Source: Arachidicoccus ginsenosidivorans (GTDB taxonomy: Bacteria; Bacteroidota; Bacteroidia; Chitinophagales; Chitinophagaceae). Taken from it: 64,000 bases of DNA. Position 1 is the first letter of the stretch. Each line of letters begins with the position of its first letter. Positions 16,494-26,450 of the stretch are shown piece by piece. Location of the stretch: positions 1,550,001 through 1,614,000 of the forward strand of contig NZ_CP042434.1 in NCBI RefSeq assembly GCF_007971385.1, in the 5' to 3' direction. Both the position numbers and the translations under genes were made by a program. The notes under the pieces are model-generated. The model was not told the origin of the DNA, did no database searches, and saw only the letters and a list, made by a program, of their open reading frames with translations.

Positions 16494-17765
16494 CTATTCA
16501 GGAAGGTTCACCACAACCCTAAATCCAATATAAGAGTGTGCTGTTCCTAAATCTTCAAAGAAACGATTGGATACTGTCGTAAACTGCGGCGTATCTTTCC
16601 AGCTACCACCACGTACAACTTTTCTGCGTTTACTTTTACTCTTGGAATCAATGGTTCCCCATTGAATATCGGGATTGAATCTGTTTTCAAAATTGGCACC
16701 ACCGGCATAATAAGAAGTATTCGTCCATTCAGAAACATTATCTGCCAGATTATAAATACCCATTTTACCGTGCTTACCTTCTATTACTTTTTCAGGAAAA
16801 AGTTTATTGCCCTGGGCGGACACCGCTTCCTCTTCTCTATTTTTACCACGGCGTCTTTTCTGTTTTTCTGGTTTATCCGCCTGATCCAATTGGTCATTAC
16901 TGCGGCCTTTATTCAGGTCCTTATCATTTAGACTAGCGGCATAGGCCCATTCGGCTTCTGTTGGCAGGCGACACTGTCCACCAATAGCCATTTTATGTTC
17001 TCGTTGATCCCTGTTGATCCTTTGTTTGGTAAACCAGTCACAATAAGCAGTTGCCTGCATCCAGTTCACACCCACCACCGGGAAATTCTTGTATTTATCG
17101 CTGGCAAAGTAGCTGGTGGCCATCTGCTCATTATTAGAATAGCCAAAATCCCGCATCCATACCAAGGTATCGGGATAAACCTGAACCGTATAGTGGTATA
17201 CAAAATCTTTCGGGCTGCGGCCTTTATTTTCAATTTTAGCTGCCTCCTGATAATCAAATCCTTTCATTTCATAAACCAGTTTAGCAGGGTCGATTTGCGG
17301 TTTATGGGAAAGGCTCTTTGAAGGATCCAGTAATAAATTGGTCAGTTTGGTCATTACTGCCGGATCCTGGTAATTAATTCTTTCGGCATTTTTCCAGTTA
17401 ATACTGGTATCACCATCTTTGATATTCAGATATTCTCCGCCCAAATTCAAGGCTGCCAGAGAATCACGTACCCAGTTCACAAATTCCTTGTATTGGGCAT
17501 TGGTCGTTTCTGTTGTACTGATATAAAAAGAACTGATTAAAACCGGATGCCGGTTTTCATTGCTAGTAATATTATTGGAATCCTGATCATTTTCTGCTCC
17601 CTGAACGAAGGTGCCGGTTGGGACTTTTACCATTGAAATAGGTAAGCCATAAAGATGCTGACTTTTATGCTTGACAATCTTACGTAAACGAACACCTGTT
17701 TGTGCTTGCAGGGCACCTGCGCATAAAAGCATCAGACCCATCCAAAAACCCATGTATTTGCTCAT
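16494..17765 (-). CDS. gldK: Gliding motility / type IX secretion protein GldK
   Basis: The 423-residue exported protein has a signal peptide ending near GALQAQ and a formylglycine-generating-enzyme (SUMF1) type fold throughout: VKVPTGTFVQGAEN near 45-60, NAQYKEFVNW, VGVNWMQATAYCDWF, RLPTEAEWAYAA, VVRGGSWKD and YIGFRVV at the end. A Lys/Arg-rich insert (QKRRRGKNREEE) lies near residue 310. GldK forms the periplasmic ring with GldN. The signal lacks a clear lipobox, although many GldK proteins are lipoproteins. It begins about 60 bp after the end of the adenine deaminase gene on the same strand. Confidence 0.93.
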   Translation of the reverse strand: MSKYMGFWMGLMLLCAGALQAQTGVRLRKIVKHKSQHLYGLPISMVKVPTGTFVQGAENDQDSNNITSNENRHPVLISSFYISTTETTNAQYKEFVNWVRDSLAALNLGGEYLNIKDGDTSINWKNAERINYQDPAVMTKLTNLLLDPSKSLSHKPQIDPAKLVYEMKGFDYQEAAKIENKGRSPKDFVYHYTVQVYPDTLVWMRDFGYSNNEQMATSYFASDKYKNFPVVGVNWMQATAYCDWFTKQRINRDQREHKMAIGGQCRLPTEAEWAYAASLNDKDLNKGRSNDQLDQADKPEKQKRRRGKNREEEAVSAQGNKLFPEKVIEGKHGKMGIYNLADNVSEWTNTSYYAGGANFENRFNPDIQWGTIDSKSKSKRRKVVRGGSWKDTPQFTTVSNRFFEDLGTAHSYIGFRVVVNLPE

Positions 17766-17824
17766 ACTTTAACTTTTCTATTTTTATGCGTATCACCAAA
17801 CGCTTTCAGCTCCTTTGCGCTTGG

Positions 17825-19465
17825 TTAATGTTTTACAAATGCGAACTTCTCCCCATCAAAAAGGCCTTTATCGCTGAGTTTCAATGCCGGTATCACTAAA
17901 AGAGCCATAAAACTCAGGGTCATATAAGGCGCGGACAAACTACTCTGCAATTTTTTTGCCATATTATCCATGGCCGCATAATTTTTGGCCACCTCATACC
18001 CGTCTTTATTGCTCATAAGTCCGGCTACAGGTAAAGGTAAAATAGCCCCTTGATCTCCGCTCACAAGACTTATCCCCCCTTTTTCGCGTATGAGCCGATT
18101 GATCGTTTCCAAAAGGTCCTGATCCGATACACCCACAGCAACAATATTGTGACTGTCATGTGCAACCGTTGAACCGATTGCTCCGGTTTTAAAGCCAAAT
18201 CCACGAATAAATCCAATAGCCGGTTTCGCATCCTGATAACGATTGACAACGACTATTTTTAAAATATCCGCTTCAGGATCCGATACCCAGGCTCCATCCT
18301 GCTCTTTTGGCTCCCAGCCAATTCTGCCGGTAATTAATTGTCCATCGTAGGCTTCAATCACCGGGAATTCACCCTGCTCATTTAATAAATGAGGCTCTTT
18401 TTCTAAACGTAAATCTTTCAGTTTTATTTCTTTAGCTGAAAAATTATTCAACACCTTTTCTGAGACCGGCTTAATCTTACTTTGCCCGTTTTCTGCGACC
18501 AGATTGCCATCAATAAACGTTTGAAGTACCTTAAAATCTACCAGATCTTCCACCAGGATAAAATCAGCCGGCTCATTTACCCGAAGCAAGCCGACATTTA
18601 GTTTATAATGAAAAACAGGATTGATAGCTGCTGCTTTGATGATTTTAAAAATATCAATCCCTTTTGCAACGGCTCTTTTACAAAGTTGATTAATATGCCC
18701 TTCCACCAGACTATCAGGATGCTTGTCATCACTACAGAACATTATCTCATCTTCATGGTCATTTAAAAGATCGATCAAGGCCTCATAATTTTTGGCAGCA
18801 CTGCCTTCTCTGATAAGAATCTTCATGCCGCCACTTAACTTATCCAAGGCTTCTTCGCTGGTAAAACATTCATGATCTGTAGAGATGCCCGCCTGAATAT
18901 AGCGAGCAGCCTGTTCACCTCTAAGGCCGGGCGCATGACCGTCCACGGGTTTTTGCATTGTTTTGGCGTGCTGGATCTTCTGCAGGACCTCTGGATCATT
19001 ATGTAAAACACCCGGATAGTTCATCATCTCTGCCAGATATTTTATATCATCCAGCATAAGTAATTCTTTGATGGCCTGACTATCAATGGTGGCACCTGCC
19101 GTTTCAAAAGTTGTGGCCGGAACGCAACTAGGGGCACCAAAATTAAACTTAAAAGGCACCTTTTTGCCATTATCAATCATAAAATGCACACCTTCCACAC
19201 CACAAACATTGGCAATTTCATGCGGGTCACTGACGGTAGCCACCGTTCCATGCGTAACGGCAATCCGGGAAAACTCGCTGGGAATCAACATACTACTTTC
19301 AATGTGAACATGAGCATCAATGAATCCAGGCATTAGATAAGGCAGGGAAGGATCTTGTTTATCTCCATTTTTCTCCACCTTCATAATGTGTTTATCGAAC
19401 TCAACAGTCACTGGATAGATTTCCTTTTTAAAGGCATTGACCAGATTTGCATGTATGGTATTCAT
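17825..19465 (-). CDS. ade: Adenine deaminase
   Basis: The protein has 546 residues from the chosen start [18 protein letters not shown] at 19465; an upstream in-frame ATG at 19510 adds a short stretch that does not fit the family. Amidohydrolase motifs are present: [15 protein letters not shown], the metal-site histidine in DGHAPGL, and the family stretches FCSDDKHPD and [12 protein letters not shown]. The enzyme converts adenine to hypoxanthine and ammonia for purine salvage, using a dinuclear metal centre. It lies upstream of gldK on the same strand with a 59-bp gap, so part of gldK transcription may come from here. Confidence 0.93.
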   Translation of the reverse strand: MNTIHANLVNAFKKEIYPVTVEFDKHIMKVEKNGDKQDPSLPYLMPGFIDAHVHIESSMLIPSEFSRIAVTHGTVATVSDPHEIANVCGVEGVHFMIDNGKKVPFKFNFGAPSCVPATTFETAGATIDSQAIKELLMLDDIKYLAEMMNYPGVLHNDPEVLQKIQHAKTMQKPVDGHAPGLRGEQAARYIQAGISTDHECFTSEEALDKLSGGMKILIREGSAAKNYEALIDLLNDHEDEIMFCSDDKHPDSLVEGHINQLCKRAVAKGIDIFKIIKAAAINPVFHYKLNVGLLRVNEPADFILVEDLVDFKVLQTFIDGNLVAENGQSKIKPVSEKVLNNFSAKEIKLKDLRLEKEPHLLNEQGEFPVIEAYDGQLITGRIGWEPKEQDGAWVSDPEADILKIVVVNRYQDAKPAIGFIRGFGFKTGAIGSTVAHDSHNIVAVGVSDQDLLETINRLIREKGGISLVSGDQGAILPLPVAGLMSNKDGYEVAKNYAAMDNMAKKLQSSLSAPYMTLSFMALLVIPALKLSDKGLFDGEKFAFVKH

Positions 19466-19540
19466 GTATATGATTTTAATAATTCTGATTAATACAAAGT
19501 AGCCCTTCAAGACTAAAAATCCATAACGCTTAAGTATCCA

Positions 19541-20350
19541 CTACTCGGGGTAAAAATTCAATAATTCAACTTTGATATCTCTTTGGCCATTATCAACGAG
19601 CTGCTTGAATTTTTTCAAATCAGCTAGCCCTTTGTCACCACGGTAATGATAGGGAATAACCACTTTAGGCTGAAAATCCAGTACACCTGAAGCAGCTTCA
19701 TATACATCCATCGTATATGGCAGGTTCATACAGACAAAGGCCAGGTCAATATTTTTTAGATGTCTGAGTTCAGGAGTTGCCTGGGTGTCCCCACTCAAAT
19801 AAATCCTTTTTCCATTGACAGTCAGTACATAACCATTGCCTCTGCCCTTTGGATGAAACATTTGGGGCGCATCTGCCAGATTATACATGGGCACTGCTGC
19901 AATCTGATAACCTTCCCAATGCATCGACTGCCCATTATTTAGTATCTGAACATTTTTTCTGAGGGCCGCCGGCAGTTTCTCTGCAACGGCCTTAGGTGCA
20001 ATGATCGGTTTATCCCCAAATTTTTTCATAATCTGACCCAATATATCTGGATTCATATGGTCTCCATGAATATCGGTGAGTAAAATTAAATCCGGCGCTT
20101 GAACCTCAGAGAGTAACTTCGGATCAAAACTAGGGTCTACCAACAAGATTTTACCCGCTGCCCTGATTTCCAGGCTGGCATGAAAGATCGGATGAACCTG
20201 AATGCCACTCACTGGTTCTACCCAGTTTTTGGCAGCAGACTGCGCGGATGCGGAAAGCCCAATGGCCAAAAATAACATACAGACCATACACAGGTTACCC
20301 AGGCGTGCTTTTAATAACGCTTGTCTATTTTGCTTACAATTAAAATGCAT
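19541..20350 (-). CDS. MBL-fold metal-dependent hydrolase, exported
   Basis: The 269-residue protein has an N-terminal hydrophobic signal ending near SASAQS. A beta-lactamase-like fold follows (UlaG/Lactamase_B_3 type), with the metal motif LLTDIHGDHMNPD, where the first His of the usual HxHxDH is Asp. Further segments are IYLSGDTQATPEL and VVIPYHYRG. Family members hydrolyse varied esters or phosphoesters; the substrate here is unknown. It sits about 75 bp upstream of the adenine deaminase start on the same strand. Confidence 0.82.
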   Translation of the reverse strand: MHFNCKQNRQALLKARLGNLCMVCMLFLAIGLSASAQSAAKNWVEPVSGIQVHPIFHASLEIRAAGKILLVDPSFDPKLLSEVQAPDLILLTDIHGDHMNPDILGQIMKKFGDKPIIAPKAVAEKLPAALRKNVQILNNGQSMHWEGYQIAAVPMYNLADAPQMFHPKGRGNGYVLTVNGKRIYLSGDTQATPELRHLKNIDLAFVCMNLPYTMDVYEAASGVLDFQPKVVIPYHYRGDKGLADLKKFKQLVDNGQRDIKVELLNFYPE

Positions 20351-20557
20351 GGCAACTTATTCTTATATTAAAAAGAGGTTGATACTTGACCTAAGTATAA
20401 CGCCAATATCCTGCCAAAAAGCCAGAAAATCTAAGGTGGACTACCAGTCAGCTCATCAAGCAGGCAGACAAATTAAATAATATCCCCGGACAATGATTGT
20501 CGTAATAATACGACGAGCGATTTGCCCGCAGCCATTTATTAAGACCATCAACCTGAT

Positions 20558-21238
20558 TTACTGTTCATCCAACAGATCCGGACGGCGCTGCCTTGTTCTT
20601 TCAAGAGCCTGATTATACCGCCATTCATCAATCAATTTCGGATTACCGCTTAATAGTACCTCAGGAACAGGCCAGCCATTAAATTCTGCCGGTCGGGTAT
20701 ATACCGGAGGCGCCAACAAATCGTCCTGAAAGGAATCTGTTAATGCCGAGGTTTCATCACCCAGAACGCCAGGCAGCAGCCTGCCAATGGCATCAATCAC
20801 AACAGCGGCTGCGAGTTCCCCACCACTCAGCACATAATCGCCTATAGAAATCTCACGCGTCACGTAATGCTCCCTTATTCTTTCATCAATACCTTTATAA
20901 TGCCCACAGATAATTAATAAATTCCCTTTTAATGATAATCCATTGGCTGCTTTCTGGTCAAATCTTGCCCCATCGGGTGTCATATAGATGATTTCATCAA
21001 AAGTGTGCTCCTTTTGCAATGCTTCAATGGCGTTCACCAAGGGTTCACACATCATGACCATTCCTGCGCCACCACCAAACTGATAATCATCCACCTGACC
21101 ATATTTATTTAAGGCCCACTTACGTAAATTATGCAACTGGACAGAAAGCAGCCCTTTTTCCTGCGCCCTTTTCATAATACTATGGGACAGCGGACTCTCT
21201 AATAAATCAGGTTGAACGGTAATTACATCAATATGCAT
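20558..21238 (-). CDS. trmD: tRNA (guanine(37)-N1)-methyltransferase
   Basis: The 226-residue SPOUT methyltransferase has [20 protein letters not shown] at the start, [14 protein letters not shown], the trefoil-knot SAM site [12 protein letters not shown] with [14 protein letters not shown], and the C-terminal RRPDLL. It methylates N1 of G37 in tRNAs to prevent frameshifting. The usual neighbours rpsP, rimM and rplS are absent, so the operon is rearranged here. The upstream gene on the same strand is a YcxB-like membrane protein, 38 bp away. Confidence 0.95.
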   Translation of the reverse strand: MHIDVITVQPDLLESPLSHSIMKRAQEKGLLSVQLHNLRKWALNKYGQVDDYQFGGGAGMVMMCEPLVNAIEALQKEHTFDEIIYMTPDGARFDQKAANGLSLKGNLLIICGHYKGIDERIREHYVTREISIGDYVLSGGELAAAVVIDAIGRLLPGVLGDETSALTDSFQDDLLAPPVYTRPAEFNGWPVPEVLLSGNPKLIDEWRYNQALERTRQRRPDLLDEQ

Positions 21239-21276
21239 GTCACTTCTTTTTTGTCAGCTTTGGCTCTTGCCAAAAG

Positions 21277-21792
21277 TTATTTTTCTGTTTTATCTTCCCC
21301 GACAGCAGACTCGGTGGCCACTCTATCTTCAATAAAACGAATCTGATCAGGCTGCAGGTCTTTTAATTTAAGAAAATAAGCCGCTCTGTTATAGCCAAAA
21401 AGCAGTAAATATTCTTTTGTCTGCTCCGTTTTACCAAAATCCCGCCAGGTAAAGGTAGAACGATTTCCACTGGCATCAAGTGTCAGTCCCTGATCATTAA
21501 AACTGTATTCAATCGGCCCTTGCAGGCCCGCGTTCGTATTATAGATTTTTTTGGCACGTAACCAGATCAGAATCGGGAACAATACCAGCCCATAGATGCT
21601 AAAGGCAAATAAAAAAAACTGCACATTCTCAGAGATGATGCTTTTGACAAAAAAACGAACGATGGACAAAATCAGCAAGAGCACCCCCATCATCGTGATA
21701 ATCTGATAGAGACGCTGGCGGTAACTTAAGCGCAAAAACAATTTGCAATATTCGCTTTTGGTCAACTGAGTTTTGATTTTAAATGCAGTCAT
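21277..21792 (-). CDS. YcxB-like membrane protein
   Basis: The 171-residue protein has two adjacent transmembrane helices near 32-50 and 60-78 (IITMMGVLLLILSIVRFFV; FFLFAFSIYGLVLFPILIWL). A soluble C-terminal beta domain follows, with the pattern IEYSFNDQGLTLDASGNRST, then FTWRDFGKTEQTKEYLLLF, matching YcxB-like (PF14317-type) proteins. The function of this family is not established. It is 38 bp upstream of trmD and probably cotranscribed. Confidence 0.72.
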   Translation of the reverse strand: MTAFKIKTQLTKSEYCKLFLRLSYRQRLYQIITMMGVLLLILSIVRFFVKSIISENVQFFLFAFSIYGLVLFPILIWLRAKKIYNTNAGLQGPIEYSFNDQGLTLDASGNRSTFTWRDFGKTEQTKEYLLLFGYNRAAYFLKLKDLQPDQIRFIEDRVATESAVGEDKTEK

Positions 21793-21895
21793 ATATTTTA
21801 TTATAATTTTTTGTTCCAGGCCCGTACACGGAGGTACATTCCCTTTATTTGATCGTTTTTAAATTTTTACTATTTAATTTATTTAGCTTATTTGC

Positions 21896-22726
21896 TTAAT
21901 GCGCTTGCCGGCTTTTTTGTCTACTATTATACTGTCTGACTAATTCAATGGTATGATCAATGGCCTTTAGACTGCGCCAGTAACCATGCCCGACAATTAT
22001 GTAGCTGGGATGTTTGAACCGCGTTTTAAGTTTGCCGGCATTTTGTCCCCAAACGGCCACATTTGCGTCACTAAGGTTACCCAGGTTATCATCCTTTACG
22101 CTTTTTAAAAAACAGCCGCCATATAATATCTTAGAATCGGGCAGCCAGACAACAATATTATCCGGTGCATGTCCAGGTCCAGGATAATAGGTCTGTAGGG
22201 TAAAATCGCCAAAATGAAAAGTCGTATCAGGCACCATTAAATGAACAGCTCTGGGTTCATGATGCAAACGGCACAATGAATCCGTCATTTTTGTCGAAAA
22301 GGTAGGGATACCTATGGCGCCATACGCTTTTAAGGCACCAGAACGGTCCTCATGAAAATGCGTTGCCAGACAAAAAATAACTTTTGCATGATGTTGCTGC
22401 CAGATACTGTCCAGTAAAGGCAGGCGATCTTTGGGGTCCCAAGGACCATCAATAATGATGGCTCCTTTTGGAGTTAATGCAAAAAGACCATTGGCAGGAT
22501 AGAATCTGCCGTTAAATTCGCCATAACTGGTAAAAAGAAACACACTATCCGTTAAAGGCGTAATTTCAAAAGGGCCTTTTTGGGTTAATTGCGCAGATGC
22601 GGGAATACTGATTACCATGAGTGCGCCCCATAAAAAAGCAGTCGTTATATACAGCGTCCATACCTGCCATAATTTACGATTGCCCTTCTTCTTTCCCGCT
22701 AGTTTTATCATGAACGGTGCATCCAT
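21896..22726 (-). CDS. Subclass B1 metallo-beta-lactamase
   Basis: The 276-residue protein has a signal peptide near 22-45 (start may be 22726 or Met6 at 22711) and a complete set of B1 zinc ligands: His123, His125 and Asp127 in ATHFHEDRSG, His186 in GPGHAPDN, Cys205 in YGGCFLKS, and His247 in VGHGYW. GNLSDANV is the usual B1 stretch after the Cys ligand. B1 enzymes use two zinc ions to hydrolyse penicillins, cephalosporins and often carbapenems. It stands alone, without integron or transposon features, so it looks like an intrinsic chromosomal gene, as known in several Bacteroidota. Confidence 0.9.
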   Translation of the reverse strand: MDAPFMIKLAGKKKGNRKLWQVWTLYITTAFLWGALMVISIPASAQLTQKGPFEITPLTDSVFLFTSYGEFNGRFYPANGLFALTPKGAIIIDGPWDPKDRLPLLDSIWQQHHAKVIFCLATHFHEDRSGALKAYGAIGIPTFSTKMTDSLCRLHHEPRAVHLMVPDTTFHFGDFTLQTYYPGPGHAPDNIVVWLPDSKILYGGCFLKSVKDDNLGNLSDANVAVWGQNAGKLKTRFKHPSYIIVGHGYWRSLKAIDHTIELVRQYNSRQKSRQAH

Positions 22727-22886
22727 TATTTTAAGTTTTTATGCTTACGCCAATCAAAAGCCACAAATCTGGCCTTTAATCCATACTATAAATCCTGACA
22801 TTACTTCTCTTTCCCTAAGTTCGTACCAAAAACCCATATCCTGCATCTAAATATTACGCTAAAAACCGAAATCACCCGCTCTTAGC

Positions 22887-23290
22887 TTATGCCGGCTGCT
22901 CTGGATCCGGCGCCCCATCCAGAAAATGGTCGATATCGCGCCGGTCTCTTTTGGTGGGCCTCCCCACCTTACTGAGCCTTTTACCCGTATGAAAACTAGG
23001 GCCTGGAAAGTTACCTGGTCTAAGGCTTCCGGGGGCGTAATATCTTTATAAAATTTAATGGCTTCTGCGTAAGCTACGCGTTTAGGGAGTAAGCCTGTTA
23101 CCTCTATGACCCATTTACGAGCCTCCGTCTTAACCTCATAGACATCCCCGATATTAACAGCCTTTGCCGCCTTCACATTTTGTCCATGTAATTTCACCTT
23201 CCCCTTATCACAGCCATCAGCCGCCTGGCTTCTGGTTTTAAAGAGCCGAATGGCCCATAAATATTTATCAATTCTTAATTTTTCGTCCAT
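22887..23290 (-). CDS. RNA-binding S4 domain protein (Hsp15-like), frameshifted near the C-terminus
   Basis: The N-terminal S4 domain is intact: MDEKLRIDKYLWAIRLFKTR, DKGKVKLHGQNVKAAKAV, then TEARKWVIEVTGLLPKR. After TPPEALDQVTFQA the frame runs into unrelated sequence ending at 22859. In another frame the family's basic tail is intact (HTGKRLSKVGRPTKRDRRDI) and stops at 22887-22889. Adding one C to the CCC run (plus-strand GGG 22999-23001) restores a 134-residue protein. Family members bind RNA, as Hsp15 does on stalled 50S subunits. The break is probably a sequence error. Confidence 0.85.
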
Positions 23291-23315
23291 TAGCTTCTAG
23301 TATTATACCCTGTTT

Positions 23316-23378
23316 ATAAAAACAAAAATCGGACAGCCTGCCTTAAATTCCAATTAATTTAAAGCGGACAGTCCGAAG
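23316..23378 (-). terminator. Terminator after the dipeptidase gene
   Basis: On the minus strand a stem-loop (outer CGGAC/GTCCG, inner GCTTTAAATT/AATTTAAGGC) is followed by ATTTTTGTTTTT. It lies just beyond the stop of the M20 dipeptidase and before the S4 gene. Confidence 0.5.
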
Positions 23379-23397
23379 GCTTGCTAAAATATGCTGC

Positions 23398-24767
23398 TTA
23401 TTTTTTCAGTTCTGCGTAGAACTTGTGAAAATAAGGAATGGTTTCAATGCCTTTATAATAATTTTCCAGATTGTATTTCTCATTCGGGCTATGCAGATTA
23501 TCACTGTCAAGGCCAAATCCCATAAAAATAGTTTTACAATTCAGGATTGATTCAAATAAAGTAGTGATCGGAATACTTCCACCGCCTCTAACCGGTATCG
23601 GCGATTTCCCAAAAGTAGCTTCAATCGCCTTTTCAGCAGCCTTGTATTCTATGCTATCAATGGGGTAACATAAGGATTACCGCCATGGTGAATGATGGTT
23701 TTAAGCGTCACACAGGCTGGCGTGATCTTTTCCAGATGCTTGATTAGCAGATCAGTAATCTTATGATGATCCTGCCCCGGCACTAAACGGCAACTGATTT
23801 TCGCATGCGCCTTACTGGGTAATACCGTTTTGGAACCTTCTCCCATATAGCCGCCCCAAATCCCATTGAGTTCCAAAGTAGGCCTAATACCAGTTCTTTC
23901 CAAAGTCGTATAGCCTTTTTCGCCCCATAACTCCTGAACGCCTTGTTCCTTTTTATACGCCTGTTCACTAAAAGGAGCCTGATTGATCTTGGCGCGCTCT
24001 TCCTTAGACAATTCTTTAACGTCGTCATAGAAGCCCGGAATAGTTATATGATTATTTTCATCATGTAAAGAGGCAATCATTTGCGCCAAAATGGTAATCG
24101 GATTGGCCACTGCCCCTCCATAAACACCACTATGCAGATCACGGTCAGGGCCTGTTAATTCAACTTCAATATAGCTTAGCCCCCGAACGCCTGTATCCAG
24201 GCTTGGGGTATCCAGGCTAATCATTGCGGTATCAGAAATCAGGACAACATCCGCTTTCAGCAGATCCTTATGAGACTCCATAAAAATACCCAGATTTTCA
24301 GAACCCACTTCTTCTTCTCCTTCGATCAGAAATTTAATATTCAGCGGTACAGAACCTGTTTTCACCATGGTTTCCAGGGCTTTGACATGCATATAAAACT
24401 GACCTTTATCATCCGCGGAACCTCTGGCAAAAATTTTACCGTCCTTGATAACAGGCTCAAATGGACCGCTGTGCCATAATTCTAAGGGTTCTACAGGTTG
24501 TACATCATAATGACCATAGACTAACACGGTAGGTTTACTTGGATCAGTCACCAATTCTCCATAGACGACCGGATGGCCTGCGGTTGGGTATATTTCTACC
24601 TTAGCGGCGCCAGCCTCCTGCAACCTGGTTTTCACTAGTTCAGCGCAGCTCACCATATCCGCTTTATTTTCCGGTTTGGCACTGATACTAGGGATCCGTA
24701 ATAATTCAAGTAATTCATCAAGAAACCTTTGCTTACTTGCCTCTTGAAATGTTTTCCAATCTTGCAT
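23398..24767 (-). CDS. M20 family dipeptidase, frameshifted near the C-terminus
   Basis: The metal site segments of M20/CNDP-type peptidases are present: VLVYGHYDVQPVEP, GSADDKGQFYMHVKAL, IEGEEEVGSENL, LISDTAMISLDTPSL and DLHSGVYGGAVANP. The frame stops at 23649 after NPYVTPLIA. One base off, the sequence continues as IDSIEYKAAEKAIEATFGKS and on through FMGFGLDSDNLHSPNE to a stop at 23398-23400. Adding one C to the CCCC run (plus-strand GGGG 23662-23665) restores 456 residues, the normal family length. It hydrolyses dipeptides in the cytoplasm with two metal ions. The break is probably a sequence error. Confidence 0.88.
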
Positions 24768-25071
24768 AAAATCGTTTTATCGTTTTAATTTCTTTAATTA
24801 ATCGCACAGTAACTTTAAATGCTCCAAATCATTAATTAGCTTTCCAGTTATGGCCAGCTGTCCATAGTAGCGTCCAGTTAATGCGTTTTATCGCTTGATC
24901 TACGCCTTCTAACCACTTGACTGAGTAAATCCGGCAGGTAGCTTAGTCCTGATTAAAAATCAAAGCGTCCCAAACCTGCCACTACTGTGCAGGCTTCAAA
25001 GGTATTGACTTTTTGACGTAATACCAATGATTGTTAGTATGGTGCTTTTACGGTAGGTTCTCATGGCTCCG
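24768..25071. other. Gene-free stretch upstream of the dipeptidase
   Basis: No coding frame or RNA gene is recognised here. A convincing TAnnTTTG element for the dipeptidase is not visible. The stretch ends at the 24-bp hairpin that closes the SusC/SusD operon. Confidence 0.4.
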
Positions 25072-25123
25072 CTATATACTACGGGCGCGTCTCCCCATTG
25101 GGAGACGCGCCCGTAGTATATAG
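25072..25123 (-). terminator. Perfect 24-bp hairpin, terminator of the SusC/SusD-TlpA operon
   Basis: Arms 25072-25095 and 25100-25123 are exact reverse complements with a 4-nt loop (CATT) and a very GC-rich core (ACGGGCGCGTCTCCC). It lies 40 bp beyond the stop of the TlpA-like gene on the minus strand. Confidence 0.8.
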
Positions 25124-25162
25124 TAAATTAAAATTTTATTAACAATAAGCGCAAATCTTATA

Positions 25163-26359
25163 TCAAAATAACTCCGCCAGTTTTACCTGCAGGGCCTCTC
25201 CTCTTAAGTCTTGTGCCACAATCTTTCCGGTAGGATCTATGAGAAAGTTGGCCGGTACCGCATGGATTCCATATAAAGTAGCGACGGCGTTTTTCCAACC
25301 CTGTAAATCTGAGACCTGCTGCCAAAGCAGCCCGTCTTTATGGATTGCCTGCAGCCATTTCCCTTTATCATTATCAAGGCTGACGGAGAGCACATTAAAA
25401 CCTTTTTCATGATACTTATCATAGGCCTTTAAAACATTGGGGCTTTCCGCTCTACAAGGACCGCACCAACTGGCCCAAAATTCCAGCAACACATATTTAC
25501 CTTTATAGTCGGAAAGCTGCACCTTAATGCCACTTGTATCCGCCTGGGCAAATCCCGGTGCCAGGTTACCTACTTCGACCCGACTTAGCGTTGCAATTCT
25601 TTCGGCCAGCTCTTTACCCTGATTCGAGTGGCGAACATGCTCAGTAAAGCCTTTAAACAAATTTTTGCTTTCAGCCAGCGTTTTGTCTGTCACATAATGC
25701 AACAGCTCCCAGGCGGAAGCAATGCTGCCCGGATGCGTTTTAATATATTCCATCTGTAGCCCTCTGGACTTATTTGTTTGATCCGCTCTTGCAGATTCAA
25801 AGGCTGTTTTATATTGATCTGCCAGGACAGAATCGCCTTGTTTATATGCCTGCATCCACTTTTCATAGATAGCCTGGACAGGCTTTCTGGTTTGCAGCTG
25901 TGCAAAAGTATAGGCGGCATATTCATTTACAATTGCACTCCCTTTTACCTGGGTATCGTAAATTGAATCCAGATCACCGTTCACATAAATTTGCCCCCCA
26001 TCCAGATAAAGGTCTACTTTCAGCGAATAATCATGGTTAAACAACATGGCAAAACAAGGTTCCTGGATGCTATCAGCAAACGTAAATTTCCCATTCTTAG
26101 CCATAACGGTATCAGCCTTCATCTTTCCAAAAGTGCCAAAGCCCAGGTAAACTTCCCCGTCTTGTAAATGTGCCATCTGTCCATGTAAGGAAAAGGTTTG
26201 CTGCTGCGCAAAACTTGCCTGTAGCATAAATAAACCGGCTAGGGCCAGTAAAATTGCGCGGCCGTAACCACCTTTGCCAGAAGGCCTGTCTACTGAATTT
26301 TTATCCGAGCGCGGTTTCAACGCTTTTGTTGTCTTTGTACTGTTGGGTTTATTTTCCAT
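25163..26359 (-). CDS. TlpA-like thioredoxin-fold protein with N-terminal DUF4369-type domain
   Basis: The 398-residue exported protein has a basic leader and signal near 30-52 (AILLALAGLFMLQASFAQQQ). A DUF4369-type beta domain follows (near 55-150), then a helical linker, and a thioredoxin/AhpC-TSA domain from about 265 with active site FWASWCGPCRAE. The WCGPC motif indicates a periplasmic disulfide reductase. It is last in the SusC/SusD operon. TlpA-like proteins commonly close such operons and are thought to keep a partner or cargo reduced; the target is unknown. Confidence 0.88.
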   Translation of the reverse strand: MENKPNSTKTTKALKPRSDKNSVDRPSGKGGYGRAILLALAGLFMLQASFAQQQTFSLHGQMAHLQDGEVYLGFGTFGKMKADTVMAKNGKFTFADSIQEPCFAMLFNHDYSLKVDLYLDGGQIYVNGDLDSIYDTQVKGSAIVNEYAAYTFAQLQTRKPVQAIYEKWMQAYKQGDSVLADQYKTAFESARADQTNKSRGLQMEYIKTHPGSIASAWELLHYVTDKTLAESKNLFKGFTEHVRHSNQGKELAERIATLSRVEVGNLAPGFAQADTSGIKVQLSDYKGKYVLLEFWASWCGPCRAESPNVLKAYDKYHEKGFNVLSVSLDNDKGKWLQAIHKDGLLWQQVSDLQGWKNAVATLYGIHAVPANFLIDPTGKIVAQDLRGEALQVKLAELF

Positions 26360-26450
26360 CTTTTATTTTTTTGGATTACTGATTGTTGGATTACTGATTA
26401 TTATTACTGTTTGAATTTTACCCTCCTTTATTAACTTAGGTTGTTGATGT

